Positions 21,110 through 31,491 of a stretch of DNA of 64,000 bases are shown here, piece after piece. The notes under the pieces are model-generated. The model did not search any database. It was given only the letters and a program-made list of their open reading frames with translations, and was not told where the DNA came from. The stretch is from Luteimonas suaedae (GTDB lineage: Bacteria; Pseudomonadota; Gammaproteobacteria; Xanthomonadales; Xanthomonadaceae), in assembly GCF_008312895.1 (NCBI RefSeq), contig NZ_VSSP01000001.1, forward strand, positions 310,001-374,000, given 5' to 3'. The position numbers were made by a program, and so were the translations under genes. How positions within the stretch are numbered: the stretch's first letter is position 1; every line of letters begins with the position of its first letter.

Positions 21110-21892
21110 ATGCCGACGTCTTCCGTCACCGCCGCCCGCGATGCCCGGCGCCCGTGGTCGGGGCTGGGGCGGCTACTGCGCCTGCTGGGAATCGCACTGG
21201 TGTTCGGCCCGGTTGCGGCCACGGCGCAGCAGGATTCGCGCGTCGATGACGACGATGCCGCGGCGCAGCGCATGCGGATGGTCGAACGGCAGATCGAGGC
21301 GCGCGGCGTGCGCGACGCGCGTGTGCTCGAGGCCATGCGTGCGGTGCCGCGGCATCGCTTCGTGCCGCCGGAGCGGGCGGCGCAGGCCTATCGCGACCAT
21401 CCGTTGCCGATCGGCCACGGCCAGACCATCTCGCAGCCATACATCGTGGCGACAATGACCGAACTGCTGCAACCTAAGCGGGGCGATCGTGTGCTGGAGA
21501 TCGGCACCGGCTCGGGCTACCAGGCCGCGGTGCTGTCGGGGCTGGTGGCGGAGGTCTACAGCATCGAGATCGTCGAACCGCTGGCGCGCCGGGCGGAGGC
21601 GATGCTGAAGGAACTCGGATACGACAACGTGACGGTGCGCGCCGGCGACGGCTACGCCGGTTGGCCGGAGCATGCCCCGTTCGACGCGATCATCGTGACG
21701 GCGGCGCCGGAACGGGTGCCGCAGGCGCTGATCGATCAGTTGAAGCCCGGCGGACGCATGGTGATCCCGGTGGGCCCGGTGCATGCGCTGCAGGAGCTGC
21801 GGCTGATCGAGAAGACGGCGAGCGGCGAGTTGCGCGACCGCCGCATCGCGCCGGTGCGGTTCGTGCCGATGACCGGAGACGATGGCGGTTGA
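21110..21892 (+). CDS. pcm: Exported protein-L-isoaspartate O-methyltransferase
   Basis: S-adenosylmethionine-dependent repair methyltransferase acting on L-isoaspartyl residues. The protein has 260 residues. A probable signal peptide ([20 protein letters not shown]) is followed by the PIMT domain. The family signature [10 protein letters not shown], substrate segment [22 protein letters not shown]-binding [15 protein letters not shown] and RMVIPVG are all visible. The start at 21110 has GGAG upstream. Most PIMTs are cytosolic; an N-terminal export signal is less usual and suggests periplasmic action, where the methyl donor supply is unclear. It lacks the surE/nlpD/rpoS neighbourhood of enteric pcm, so this may be a second paralogue. 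Confidence 0.85.
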   Translation: MPTSSVTAARDARRPWSGLGRLLRLLGIALVFGPVAATAQQDSRVDDDDAAAQRMRMVERQIEARGVRDARVLEAMRAVPRHRFVPPERAAQAYRDHPLPIGHGQTISQPYIVATMTELLQPKRGDRVLEIGTGSGYQAAVLSGLVAEVYSIEIVEPLARRAEAMLKELGYDNVTVRAGDGYAGWPEHAPFDAIIVTAAPERVPQALIDQLKPGGRMVIPVGPVHALQELRLIEKTASGELRDRRIAPVRFVPMTGDDGG

Positions 21893-21935
21893 GGTGGAGC
21901 TGAGGCTCGCGACGCCGGGCGGAACGCCGCCGCTT

Positions 21936-21987
21936 CGGTGGGCCAAGCCCACCCTATACCCCGCATAGGGTGGGCCTTGGCCCACCG
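21936..21987. repeat. GGTGGGCC inverted pair, family 4 copy 2
   Basis: Arms CGGTGGGCCAAGCCCACCCT (21936 on) and ATAGGGTGGGCCTTGGCCCA (21965 on) form a long near-perfect hairpin with a 7-base loop just after pcm. Each arm is itself palindromic. The right arm matches the palindrome at 13649-13668. It could end transcription between pcm and the convergent TonB-receptor gene. Confidence 0.75.
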
Positions 21988-22032
21988 TCATCGTCCGCGA
22001 TGACCGCCGCCCATCCTCCGCGCCACCTCGGC

Positions 22033-22122
22033 CCGGCCCTTGCGCAGGGCGAAAAGGCGTGCAGGCGAGCGCGAGCCAACGGCTCGCAAGCAACGCGCCT
22101 TTACCCCCAAAGGGAGAAGGAA
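22033..22122. repeat. Mosaic repeat, family 3 fragment D
   Basis: Contains GCCCTTGCGCAGGGC, GCGCGAGCCAACGGCTCGCA and CCCAAAGGGAGAAGGA, matching the right half of copies A (39956) and B (60070). It lies just after the TonB-dependent receptor stop codon. Confidence 0.65.
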
Positions 22123-22153
22123 AATGCGTCTGCCGCCTTCGGGCGGCGCATGC

Positions 22154-24706
22154 TCAGAACCGGAAATCCACCTTGGCGTAGTAGTAGCCGCCGTTGATCC
22201 CGAACGGCAACGTCTCCCAGCCGTACAGGAAGCCGAGGTCCTGGAAGTCCGCCGACTTCCACTTGTCGGGGTAGGTGTCGAACAGGTTGTTGGCGCCGAC
22301 GGTGAAGCGCAGGTTGTCGCGCGCCTGCCAGCCGACGGCGGCGTCGAACAGGGTCTGCCCGTCCCATTTCTGCTTGTCGCCGGGGGTGAAGCCCTCGCCG
22401 GCAACCGAGCCGAAATAGTTGGCGCGCAGGGTCCAGTCCCAGTCGCCGGTGCGGTACACGCTCTGCAGCATGTAGCGGTTGCCGGGTTGGCCTTCCTCGA
22501 CCAGGGTCACCTGGGTGTCGTCGAACAGCGCCTCCGGCGACAGGATGTCCGACTGCGAGCGGCGATCGGTGACCTCGGTGCGGTTCCAGTGCAGCAGTGC
22601 GGTCAGTTCGAGAATGCCGCCGGCGGCCTCGGTATTGAAATCGGTGACCACGTCGACGCCCTCGGTGCGGGTGTCGATGGCATTGGTGAAGAACAGCACC
22701 TGGCCGACGCCGATGGGGTCGAGAATGGCGCGGATCGGGCAATTGCCATTGTCCGGGGCGCAGGGAGCGCCGTCATTTCCCGTGCTCTCGGGCTGGATGT
22801 TGCTGGAGAAGATGATGCGGTCGTCGATGTCGATACGGAATACGTCGACGGTGAGCGCGAAGCGATCGTTCGGCTTCCAGGCGATGCCGAGGGTGCCGCT
22901 GATCGATTCCTCTTCTTTCAAGGGTTCGATGCCGAAGGTGCGGGTGATATCGCTGTCCTGGCGGGCGGTCAGCGTGTCGGTCAATTCGCCCTCGGCATTG
23001 AGGTTGGTCGAGCGCTGGCCGTAGAACAGCTGTTGCACGCCGGGCGCACGGAAGCCGCTGGCGAGGGTGCCGCGGACGGCGAAGGTGTCGGTGGCATCGA
23101 AGCGCGCCGAGAGCTTGCCGGTGGTGGTGTTGCCGAAATCGGAATACTTCTCGTAGCGTACCGCCGCGCCGAGCAGGAGCTTCTCGCCGAACCGGGACTC
23201 GGCGTCGAGATAGGCGGCGTAGCTGTGGCGGCCCTCATCGACCGCCTCGTTCGGCGAGAATCCGGGAAAGCCCTGGATGCCGGGCTGCGCGACGTCGCCG
23301 GTCTGGCCGAAGATGGGAATGCTGCGGTCGTTGGTGCGGCCGTAGGTGTAGGACACCGGGTCGCCGGCCTCGATCGCATAGCCTTCGCGGCGGTACTCCA
23401 GGCCGGTGGCGAGATACAGCGGCTCGCTGCCGAAACCCCAGTCGATCGGGCCGCGGACGTCGAGGTTGACCGTGGTCTGGTCGAACTCGAGTGCGCCGGT
23501 ATGGGCCGCGACGGGCGATTCGTTGTAGCGCGGCCCGGTCGGGTCGGCCGGATCCAGCGGCTCGTACCACCAGCTGACGTTGACCGAATTGCGCTCGTCG
23601 AACTCGAAACGGCTGCGGCCGTGGTTGACCGACAGGTCCCATTCCCAATGCTCGCCCAACGGCGCACGGTAGCCGGCGGCCAGCGAGGCGTCCTCGGCGG
23701 TGGTGATGATGTTGGGCAGGAAGCCTTCGGGATACAGGTCCGGCACGCTGCGGTTGTCGCCGGCGCTGCGGAAGAAGCCGGACGAGTCGCCTTCCCGGCG
23801 CGAAAGTCCGCCGAACCAGTACAGCTCACCGGCTGCGACCGGCAGGCCGCCGTTGAGCCAGAAGTAGGCGTCCTTGGCGTCGGCGTCGCCGAGCCGCTGG
23901 GTCACCCGTGGTGGGTCGGTACGTGCCCGATCCGGACCGGCGCGGTTGGTCTCCTCGCGATCGCGATACTCGACAGTGAGATTGAGGAAGCCGTCGGTCC
24001 CCAGCGCGAAGCCGGTATTGAGGCCGCCGTGCAGCATGGTGCCGTCGCCCTCGTAGGTCTGGCCGGCCTCGAAGCTGCCGGTGGTCACGCCGGTGCTGTT
24101 CTTCAGCACGATGTTGATCACGCCCGCGATCGCATCCGAGCCGTACTGCGCCGCGGCGCCGTCGCGCAGCACCTCGATGCGCTCGATCGCTGAAATCGGG
24201 ATGGCGTTGATGTCGGTACCGGCCGAACCGCGGCCGATGGTCTGCTGCACGTTGACCAGTGCCTGCTGGTGGCGGCGCTTGCCGTTGACCAGCACCAGCA
24301 CCTGGTCCGGCCCGAGCGCGCGCAGCGTGGCCGGGCGGATGATGTCGGTGCCGTCGCTGACGAAGGTGCGCGAGAAGTTGAAGCTGGGTTCCAGCACCTG
24401 CAGCATCTGGCCGATCTCCTGCACGCCGGCCCGTTCCAGCTGTTCGCGGCTGATCACGTCCACCGGCGCGGCGGTCTCGGCGGCGGTGCGCCCGCGCACG
24501 CGCGAGCCGACGACCTGGACGGTATCGAGCGTGGTGGCTTCTGGCTGCTCGGCGGCGGTGCCGGGCCGCTCCTGGGCCTTGGCCGGGATGGCGGCGAGCA
24601 GGGCAGCGGCGAGGCAGGAGGTCGGCAGCAGACGCGGAAGCGGCGGGAGCGGGAGCGTGCGTGAGCGCGAAACCTGCCCGTTCGGGCGTGCGATACGGCG
24701 ATACAT
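22154..24706 (-). CDS. TonB-dependent outer-membrane receptor
   Basis: Energy-coupled outer-membrane importer of 850 residues. A signal peptide ends near AAIPAKAQ (about residue 45). The TonB-box region (TLDTVQVVGSRV) and plug domain (about 60-190) follow, with VLVLVNGKRR and IERIEVLRDGAAAQYGSDAI. The beta-barrel fills the rest, and the chain ends in the aromatic DFRF expected for outer-membrane assembly. The plug style, with ISREQLERAGVQEIGQML and the RGSAGTDINAIP region, resembles large Xanthomonadaceae receptors used for carbohydrates or other scavenged molecules; the ligand is unknown. The gene is monocistronic, with a LacI-like palindrome about 180 bases upstream. Confidence 0.92.
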   Translation of the reverse strand: MYRRIARPNGQVSRSRTLPLPPLPRLLPTSCLAAALLAAIPAKAQERPGTAAEQPEATTLDTVQVVGSRVRGRTAAETAAPVDVISREQLERAGVQEIGQMLQVLEPSFNFSRTFVSDGTDIIRPATLRALGPDQVLVLVNGKRRHQQALVNVQQTIGRGSAGTDINAIPISAIERIEVLRDGAAAQYGSDAIAGVINIVLKNSTGVTTGSFEAGQTYEGDGTMLHGGLNTGFALGTDGFLNLTVEYRDREETNRAGPDRARTDPPRVTQRLGDADAKDAYFWLNGGLPVAAGELYWFGGLSRREGDSSGFFRSAGDNRSVPDLYPEGFLPNIITTAEDASLAAGYRAPLGEHWEWDLSVNHGRSRFEFDERNSVNVSWWYEPLDPADPTGPRYNESPVAAHTGALEFDQTTVNLDVRGPIDWGFGSEPLYLATGLEYRREGYAIEAGDPVSYTYGRTNDRSIPIFGQTGDVAQPGIQGFPGFSPNEAVDEGRHSYAAYLDAESRFGEKLLLGAAVRYEKYSDFGNTTTGKLSARFDATDTFAVRGTLASGFRAPGVQQLFYGQRSTNLNAEGELTDTLTARQDSDITRTFGIEPLKEEESISGTLGIAWKPNDRFALTVDVFRIDIDDRIIFSSNIQPESTGNDGAPCAPDNGNCPIRAILDPIGVGQVLFFTNAIDTRTEGVDVVTDFNTEAAGGILELTALLHWNRTEVTDRRSQSDILSPEALFDDTQVTLVEEGQPGNRYMLQSVYRTGDWDWTLRANYFGSVAGEGFTPGDKQKWDGQTLFDAAVGWQARDNLRFTVGANNLFDTYPDKWKSADFQDLGFLYGWETLPFGINGGYYYAKVDFRF

Positions 24707-24882
24707 GGTTGTTTCCCCAGGAAAACGTAAAAAAACCCGTCCGTCGACGGCACTGTCCCCCTGTGAGCGGTAATGACATTTTTATGACCGCCGTCCGCCT
24801 TGTAGCACCGTCCCGAAGACGATGGGAAGGAATTTGTGTGGCAGGTCCAGGAACTACGCACCCCGTCGCAAAACGCTGTGTA

Positions 24883-24896
24883 TGGGAACGTTTTCA
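24883..24896. promoter_or_regulatory. Candidate operator upstream of the TonB receptor
   Basis: TGGGAACGTTTTCA has the symmetric form TGNNAACGTTNNCA, with an AACGTT core like many LacI/GalR-family sites. It is 177 bases before the receptor start, somewhat far for simple repression, and its half-sites are imperfect. Confidence 0.35.
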
Positions 24897-24927
24897 GCCA
24901 CGACCTTGCGGGCACGGGCTGTGGCTA

Positions 24928-25107
24928 CTCCCTCTTAAAAAGGGGCTGGGGATTCGTTGAGCGGCCGGTCGAGCCACAGCCAAAGCAAATCGCTTCGCGA
25001 TTCCCGGCCCGCGCCAGCGGCGCGGGCGCTCAGCGGCACGCGCGCCAGTGACGCGCAAGCCGTGCCGCTTCGCCCCCCTCAATCCCCCTTTTTCAAAGGG
25101 GGAAGGC
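24928..25107. repeat. Mosaic repeat, family 3 copy E
   Basis: Inverted outer ends (AAAAAGGGGCTGGG and CCCCCTTTTTCAAAGGGG). The inner GCCCGCGCCAGCGGCGCGGG, GCGCTCAGCGGCACGCGCGC and GACGCGCAAGCCG blocks are also found in copy C at 60958. Confidence 0.65.
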
Positions 25108-25141
25108 AGGCGCCGGGAAATGTGGGGGGGAGGCATCCGCG

Positions 25142-26620
25142 TCAGGAGCGGATCACCAGCAGCCGCTGCTCGGTCATGTCCTCGATCGCGTAGCGCACGC
25201 CCTCGCGGCCGAGGCCGGACTGCTTGATGCCGCCGTAGGGCATGTTGTCGACGCGGAAGCTGGGCACGTCGCCGACGATCACGCCGCCGACCTCGAGTGC
25301 GTCCCAGGCGCGCATGGCGTGGGCGAGGCTGCCGGTGAACACCCCCGCCTGCAGGCCGAAATCGCTGGCGTTGACGGTGGCCAGCGCCTCCTCGAAATCG
25401 TCGAACGGCTGCAGGCAGGCGACCGGGCCGAAGACCTCCTGCCGGTACAGGTCGCTGTCCTTCGGCACCTGTTCCAGCAGCATGGCGGGCAGCATGTTGC
25501 CCTTGCGCTTGCCGCCGGCGATGCGCTTGGCGCCGCCCTCGAGCGCGGCGTCGACCCAGGACTCGATGCGCTTGGCGGCGTCCTCGTCGATGACCGGGCC
25601 GATGAAGGTCTTCTCGTCGCGCGGATCGCCCATGCGCAGCGCGGACACCTTGGCCTTAAGCTTCCTGCGCACGCGCTCGTAGAGGTCGCGGTGGACCAGG
25701 ATGTGCTGCACGCTGATGCAGCTCTGGCCGGACTGGTAGTAGGCGCCGAACACCAGCCGGTCGACGACATGGTCGAGGTCGGCGCCGGGATCGGCGTCGA
25801 CGATGCAGGCGGCGTTGCCGCCGAGCTCCAGGATCACTTTCTTGCGCCCGGCGCGGGCCTTGAGCTCCCAGCCGACCAGACCACCGGTGAAGCTGAGCAG
25901 GGCGATGCGCTCGTCCTCGGTCAGCGCGGCGGCGTCCTCGTTGCTGCACGGCACCACCGAGAACGCGCCCCTGGGCAGGTCGGTCTCGGCCAGCACCTCG
26001 CCGATGATCAGCGCGCCGACCGGGGTCTTGGCCGCCGGCTTGAGCACGAACGGGCAGCCGGCGGCAATCGCCGGCGCCACCTTGTGTGCGACCAGGTTGA
26101 GCGGGAAGTTGAACGGCGTGATGAAGCTGCACACACCGATCGGCACCCGCTTGACCATGCCGCGGTAGCCGCGCGTGCGTTCGGAGATCTGCAGCTCGAT
26201 CACCTCACCGTCGATGCGGGTGGCCTCGCCGGCGGCGATGCGGAAGGTGTCGATCAGGCGCGTGACCTCGCCGCGCGAGTCGGCGATCGGCTTGCCGGCC
26301 TCGATGCACAGGGCGAGCGCCAACTCCTCGAAGCGCTCTTCGAAGCGGCGCACGCAGTGCTCCAGCACGTCGCGGCGCTTGTCGGGCGGAAATGCGGCCA
26401 TCGCCTCGCTCGCCTTGTGCGCGGCCACGATCGCCTTGCGGATCGTGGCCGCGTCGCCGAAGGCGGTGCGGGTGGCGATCCTGCCGGAATACTTGTCGCG
26501 CACTTCCAGGTCGGTATTGGCCGCGACCGGGCGGTTCGCCAGGTAGTACGGATAACTGCGGGCGAGCTCGCCACGCTTCCCGGATTTCGCTTGCTTGGCG
26601 GCTTTGGCGGTCTTTGCCAT
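25142..26620 (-). CDS. NAD(P)-dependent aldehyde dehydrogenase
   Basis: Aldehyde dehydrogenase superfamily protein of 492 residues. Visible motifs are the Rossmann segment ITPFNFPLNLVAHKVAPAIA, cofactor-binding VLKPAAKTP, FTGG, the general-base segment ILELGGNA, the catalytic cysteine C301 in GQSCISVQ and the C-terminal EVFGPVACLQPF. The GQSCISVQ form resembles the lactaldehyde, phosphonoacetaldehyde or non-phosphorylating glyceraldehyde-3-phosphate subgroup rather than betaine aldehyde enzymes. The N-terminus (MAKTAKAAKQAKSGKRG) is unusually lysine-rich. The gene lies 62 bases downstream of an acetolactate synthase gene on the same strand and is probably co-transcribed; the two could act in one aldehyde or pyruvate pathway, but the substrate is not determined. 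Confidence 0.88.
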   Translation of the reverse strand: MAKTAKAAKQAKSGKRGELARSYPYYLANRPVAANTDLEVRDKYSGRIATRTAFGDAATIRKAIVAAHKASEAMAAFPPDKRRDVLEHCVRRFEERFEELALALCIEAGKPIADSRGEVTRLIDTFRIAAGEATRIDGEVIELQISERTRGYRGMVKRVPIGVCSFITPFNFPLNLVAHKVAPAIAAGCPFVLKPAAKTPVGALIIGEVLAETDLPRGAFSVVPCSNEDAAALTEDERIALLSFTGGLVGWELKARAGRKKVILELGGNAACIVDADPGADLDHVVDRLVFGAYYQSGQSCISVQHILVHRDLYERVRRKLKAKVSALRMGDPRDEKTFIGPVIDEDAAKRIESWVDAALEGGAKRIAGGKRKGNMLPAMLLEQVPKDSDLYRQEVFGPVACLQPFDDFEEALATVNASDFGLQAGVFTGSLAHAMRAWDALEVGGVIVGDVPSFRVDNMPYGGIKQSGLGREGVRYAIEDMTEQRLLVIRS

Positions 26621-26682
26621 TGGCGGTTCCCGATACGGTGATCGATGCAGCGCAGGTTAGGCGCCGCGGCGTGAGTGGGCGG

Positions 26683-28329
<1,647 letters not shown>

Positions 28330-28397
28330 GTGGTGGTCACACTATGGATTCGAGTGGAGGCACGAGCCGGCCGGTACTGCCGTGCGGATGCGCGGGG

Positions 28398-28466
28398 GCG
28401 GCCTTCCGATGCGGTTTCGACCAAGCGAGTATCGGGAAGCGACTCGAAACCGCATCGGAAGGCCGC
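28398..28466. repeat. Perfect 23 bp inverted repeat
   Basis: Arms 28398-28420 (starting GCGGCCTTCCGATGCGG) and 28444-28466 are perfectly complementary over 23 bases with a 23-base loop. It lies between xseA and the acetolactate synthase gene, in the direction of both. There is no T-run, so it is not a standard intrinsic terminator; an mRNA-stabilising or attenuating hairpin is possible. Confidence 0.8.
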
Positions 28467-28551
28467 TGCGAACTTCGCGAGCGGTGTCTTGGGAGCAGAA
28501 GCAGAAGAGCAGGCTAGCGACGGCAGCGCAGGCATGGCGTGATGTTACGCC

Positions 28552-29889
28552 TCAGTCGTCGCGCGATTCGACCCGCACGCGCAACTGTCCGTCGCCGAGG
28601 CGGGCGTCGAGGTGATCGCCGACGGCGGCCTGATGAACGCTGCGCACCACGCTTCCGTCGTGTTGCTGGAGGATGGCATAGCCGCGCGCCACGGTCGCCA
28701 GCGGGCTTACCGCCTCCAGTGCGCGGGCCGCGCCGCGCAGGCGCAGCGTCTCGCCGTGGAGGCGACGCGGCAACGCCGCGGCCAGCCGTGGCTGCAGCGA
28801 TTCCAGGCGTTGTCGCAATGCGCGCAGACGCCGTTGCGGGTGCTGTGCGCGCAGCCGCGACTGCGCATGACGCAGGGCGGCGCCGCGACGCTCGGCCGCG
28901 ATCGCCCAGGCGGCCAGCAGCCGGCGCAGGGCGTCGCGCTGGCGCTGGCGCAGCGCCTGCAACCGCGCCTGCGGCCGCAGCGCCTGCAGGCGCAATGCCG
29001 CGCGGTCGGCGCGCTGTGCCGCCTGGCGCAGGCGGTTCCCGCCGAGCGAGGCCATCCGCCGCTGCAGCGTGCGCAACCGCGCCAGCAGCTCGCCGCGATC
29101 GGGCACCAGCAGTTCGGCGGCGGCCGATGGCGTCGGTGCGCGCAGGTCGGCGGCGAATTCGGCCAGGCAGAAATCGGTCTCGTGCCCGACCGCGGCCACC
29201 ACCGGCACCGCCGAGGCGGCCACCGCACGCGCGAGGGCCTCGTCGTTGAACGCCCATAGGTCCTCGAGCGAGCCGCCACCGCGGGTCAGCAGCAGCGCGT
29301 CGTAACGATTCGCGGCGGCGGCGCGCTGCAGCATCGACACGATCTGCGGCGCGGCGCCTTCGCCCTGCACCGGCACCGGCAGGATCTCGACCTCGATCAG
29401 CGGGTAACGCCGCGCCAGAACGCTCAGCACGTCGCGCACCGCGGCGCCGCTGGGCGAGGTGATCACGCCCAGCCGGCGCACGTGGGCGGGCAGGGGGCGC
29501 TTGCGGGCGGCATCGAACAGGCCTTCGGCCTGCAGCTTCGCCTTCAGCGCCTCGAACGCGCGCCGCAGCGCGCCTTCGCCGGCCTCCTCCAGCGAGTCGA
29601 GGATCAGCTGGTAGTCGCCGCGTGCCTCGTACAGGGTCAGCCGCCCGCGCGCCACCACCTTCAGGCCTTCGCGCGGCTGGAAGCGCAGCCAGGTGCTCTT
29701 GGGCTTGAACAATGCGCAGCGCACCTGCGCGCGCGCATCCTTCAGGGTGAAATAGAGATGGCCGGACGCCGGCCGCGACACGTTGCCGAGCTCGCCCTCG
29801 ACCAGCACCACCGGGAACGCATCCTCGAGCAGGCTGCGCGCCAGCGTGTTGAGCTGGGTGGGGGTGAGGATCTCGGGGCCATCCTGCAT
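28552..29889 (-). CDS. xseA: Exodeoxyribonuclease VII large subunit
   Basis: Catalytic subunit of the ATP-independent single-strand DNA exonuclease VII, used in mismatch repair and recombination. The protein has 445 residues. An N-terminal OB-fold lies at about 10-105 ([20 protein letters not shown]). The catalytic domain at about 130-330 includes [38 protein letters not shown] and [21 protein letters not shown] long arginine/glutamine-rich coiled coil follows, and the conserved C-terminal VARGYAIL. Start ATG at 29889 ([13 protein letters not shown]); an alternative ATG 12 bases upstream is possible. The small subunit xseB is not in the window. Confidence 0.94.
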   Translation of the reverse strand: MQDGPEILTPTQLNTLARSLLEDAFPVVLVEGELGNVSRPASGHLYFTLKDARAQVRCALFKPKSTWLRFQPREGLKVVARGRLTLYEARGDYQLILDSLEEAGEGALRRAFEALKAKLQAEGLFDAARKRPLPAHVRRLGVITSPSGAAVRDVLSVLARRYPLIEVEILPVPVQGEGAAPQIVSMLQRAAAANRYDALLLTRGGGSLEDLWAFNDEALARAVAASAVPVVAAVGHETDFCLAEFAADLRAPTPSAAAELLVPDRGELLARLRTLQRRMASLGGNRLRQAAQRADRAALRLQALRPQARLQALRQRQRDALRRLLAAWAIAAERRGAALRHAQSRLRAQHPQRRLRALRQRLESLQPRLAAALPRRLHGETLRLRGAARALEAVSPLATVARGYAILQQHDGSVVRSVHQAAVGDHLDARLGDGQLRVRVESRDD

Positions 29890-30089
29890 GGGCGAAAGCA
29901 TAGCGCGTCGTGCCGTGGCCGCCCGCGCCGGCCGGGCGGGGCGCTGCGCGGGTGCGACAAACGGTCGCATTCCGCATGCTGCCGGTGACTGCTGGAATGT
30001 CGGGGCGCCGGAATCGACGCCGCGGCAGGAATACCGGCAGACGCGGCGTCCTCGGCCGCATCGTCCGGCGCCTGTGTCGCATCGCCGCA

Positions 30090-30095
30090 TAGAAT
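30090..30095 (+). promoter_or_regulatory. Candidate -10 box for the PCuAC gene
   Basis: TAGAAT in GCATAGAATGCGG, 37 bases before the start codon at 30133. The region is divergent from xseA. Confidence 0.35.
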
Positions 30096-30132
30096 GCGGA
30101 TGCCTTGCGCGTTTGCCACCGGAGTTCGACCG

Positions 30133-30651
30133 ATGAAAATGCTCGCCACCAGCCTCGCCACGTTGCTCGTCGTACTCGCTGGCTGCAGCCAGCCGTCCGG
30201 GACGGCCGCACCCGAGGACGAAACCGCCGGACCGGAGCGGGCCGAAGCGACGGAAGCCGCGCAGACGCTGCCGCCCGGCGTGGTCGCGTCCGATGCCTGG
30301 GTCCGCGAGGTGCCCGCGGGCGGCCGCGTCGCTGGTGGATACCTGACGATCGCCAACGGCGGTGACTCGGACGACCGCCTGCTCGCCGTGGAAAGTGAAC
30401 ATGCCGCGCGTGTCGAGATCCACGAGATGCGGCACGATGACGGCATGATGCGCATGCGCCACCTCGACGACGGCCTGCCGCTGCCGGCGGGCGAGCGCAC
30501 TGCGCTCGCGCCGGGCGGCTACCACCTGATGTTCATCGAGCCGGCGCGGCCGTTCGCGGCGGGCGACGAGGTGCCGGCGACCTTGCGTTTCGCGCATGCG
30601 CCGGCGCAGGAGGTGGTGTTTCGGGTGCGTACGGCGGGCGGCGAGGAGTGA
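30133..30651 (+). CDS. PCuAC-type periplasmic copper chaperone lipoprotein
   Basis: Protein of 172 residues. The signal sequence ends with lipobox LAGC, so it is membrane-anchored in the periplasm after lipidation. The PCuAC domain follows an acidic linker. The copper-binding set of histidines and methionines is visible in [20 protein letters not shown] and [11 protein letters not shown], fitting the H(M)x10Mx21HxM pattern. Such chaperones deliver Cu(I) to the CuA or CuB site of haem-copper oxidases, often with ScoI, which is not adjacent here. The start at 30133 has GGAG upstream. Confidence 0.9.
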   Translation: MKMLATSLATLLVVLAGCSQPSGTAAPEDETAGPERAEATEAAQTLPPGVVASDAWVREVPAGGRVAGGYLTIANGGDSDDRLLAVESEHAARVEIHEMRHDDGMMRMRHLDDGLPLPAGERTALAPGGYHLMFIEPARPFAAGDEVPATLRFAHAPAQEVVFRVRTAGGEE

Positions 30652-30721
30652 GTGACGTCGGCTGCAGGGAGTGACCTGCATGACGTGAATCGTGCGTGGA
30701 AAGAACGCAGCGGCTTTTGTT

Positions 30722-30839
30722 CGTCATCCCAGCGCAAGCTGGGATCCATCTTGATTCTGCCGTGGTCCCAAATGTTTGCCCGTTGTTCCGAACCGGAGAG
30801 GGAATGGCAAAATGGATCCCAGCTTGCGTTGGGATGACG
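30722..30839. repeat. Inverted repeat, CGTCATCCCAGCGCAAGCTG type
   Basis: Left arm 30722-30749 and right arm 30812-30839 are complementary over 28 bases with one mismatch, separated by a 62-base spacer. It lies between the convergent PCuAC and response-regulator genes. Sequences of the form CGTCATCCCAGCG...GGGATCC are widespread intergenic repeats in proteobacteria. Confidence 0.8.
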
Positions 30840-30951
30840 GGATGTCAGGGTTGCGCCTGCGCTCCATGGTCCGCCGGCTCCCAGTCTCGTCCAGGACTTG
30901 CGGTTTGCCGATCACGATCAAAGCGTTGGGCCAAGGCTCACGACAGACGGC

Positions 30952-31491
30952 TCAACCTTCCCCGCCGCCGCGCTCCGGTCCCGGCCGCTTGGCCAGCTTG
31001 CGCTGCAGCGAGCGCCGGTGCATGCCGAGCAGGCGCGCGGCGGCGGAAACGTTGCCGTCGGTTTCGTGCAGCGCCTGCTGAATGTGTTCCCACTGCAGCC
31101 GGCGCAGCGGGATCATGCCAGCGTCGTCAGGCAGCGCCGTGGCCGGCTCGCCGCGCAGCGCCCGCAGCAGCGCATCGGCGGTGACCGGCTTGGGCAGGTA
31201 GTCGTCGGCGCCGCGCTTGATCGCCTCGACCGCGGTGGCGACGCTGGCGTAGCCGGTCACCAGCAGGATGCGCATCTGCGGGTCGATCGCGCGCAACGGT
31301 TCGATCAGTGACAGGCCGGACTCGGCGCCGAGCTTCAGATCGAGCAGCGCGAAGGCGGGGCGCTCGCGGCGGGCGAGCGCGAGTGCGCCTTCGATGTCGG
31401 ATGCGGTGACGCAATCGAGCCCATGGCGCTGCAGTGCGCGCTGCAGCGTGCGCAGGTACAGGGCGTCGTCGTCGACCAGCAGGCCCTTCAC
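30952..31491 (-). CDS. RegA/PrrA-type response regulator
   Basis: Response regulator of 179 residues. The receiver domain (1-115) has acidic pocket VDDD (6-9), phospho-acceptor D51 (LLDLKLG), and the conserved lysine in DYLPKPVT. A short C-terminal Fis-type helix-turn-helix (about 135-172, NVSAAARLLGMHRRSLQRKL) is characteristic of the RegA/PrrA/ActR family. The start is GTG at 31491, overlapping the kinase stop by 4 bases. In other bacteria this family controls respiration, carbon and nitrogen fixation and redox balance. Confidence 0.9.
   Translation of the reverse strand: MKGLLVDDDALYLRTLQRALQRHGLDCVTASDIEGALALARRERPAFALLDLKLGAESGLSLIEPLRAIDPQMRILLVTGYASVATAVEAIKRGADDYLPKPVTADALLRALRGEPATALPDDAGMIPLRRLQWEHIQQALHETDGNVSAAARLLGMHRRSLQRKLAKRPGPERGGGEG

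Larger units (their letters stand above)
24707..25141. other. Upstream region of the TonB receptor with repeat E
   Basis: This 435 bp gap holds the receptor promoter region, rich in A/T near 24715-24740 and 24770-24790, and a TGGGAACGTTTTCA palindrome at 24883-24896. From about 24928 to 25107 is a family 3 mosaic repeat (copy E) bounded by CCCTCTTAAAAAGGGGCTGG and CCCTTTTTCAAAGGGGGAAG. The repeat lies directly behind the aldehyde dehydrogenase stop. No gene is seen. Confidence 0.6.
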
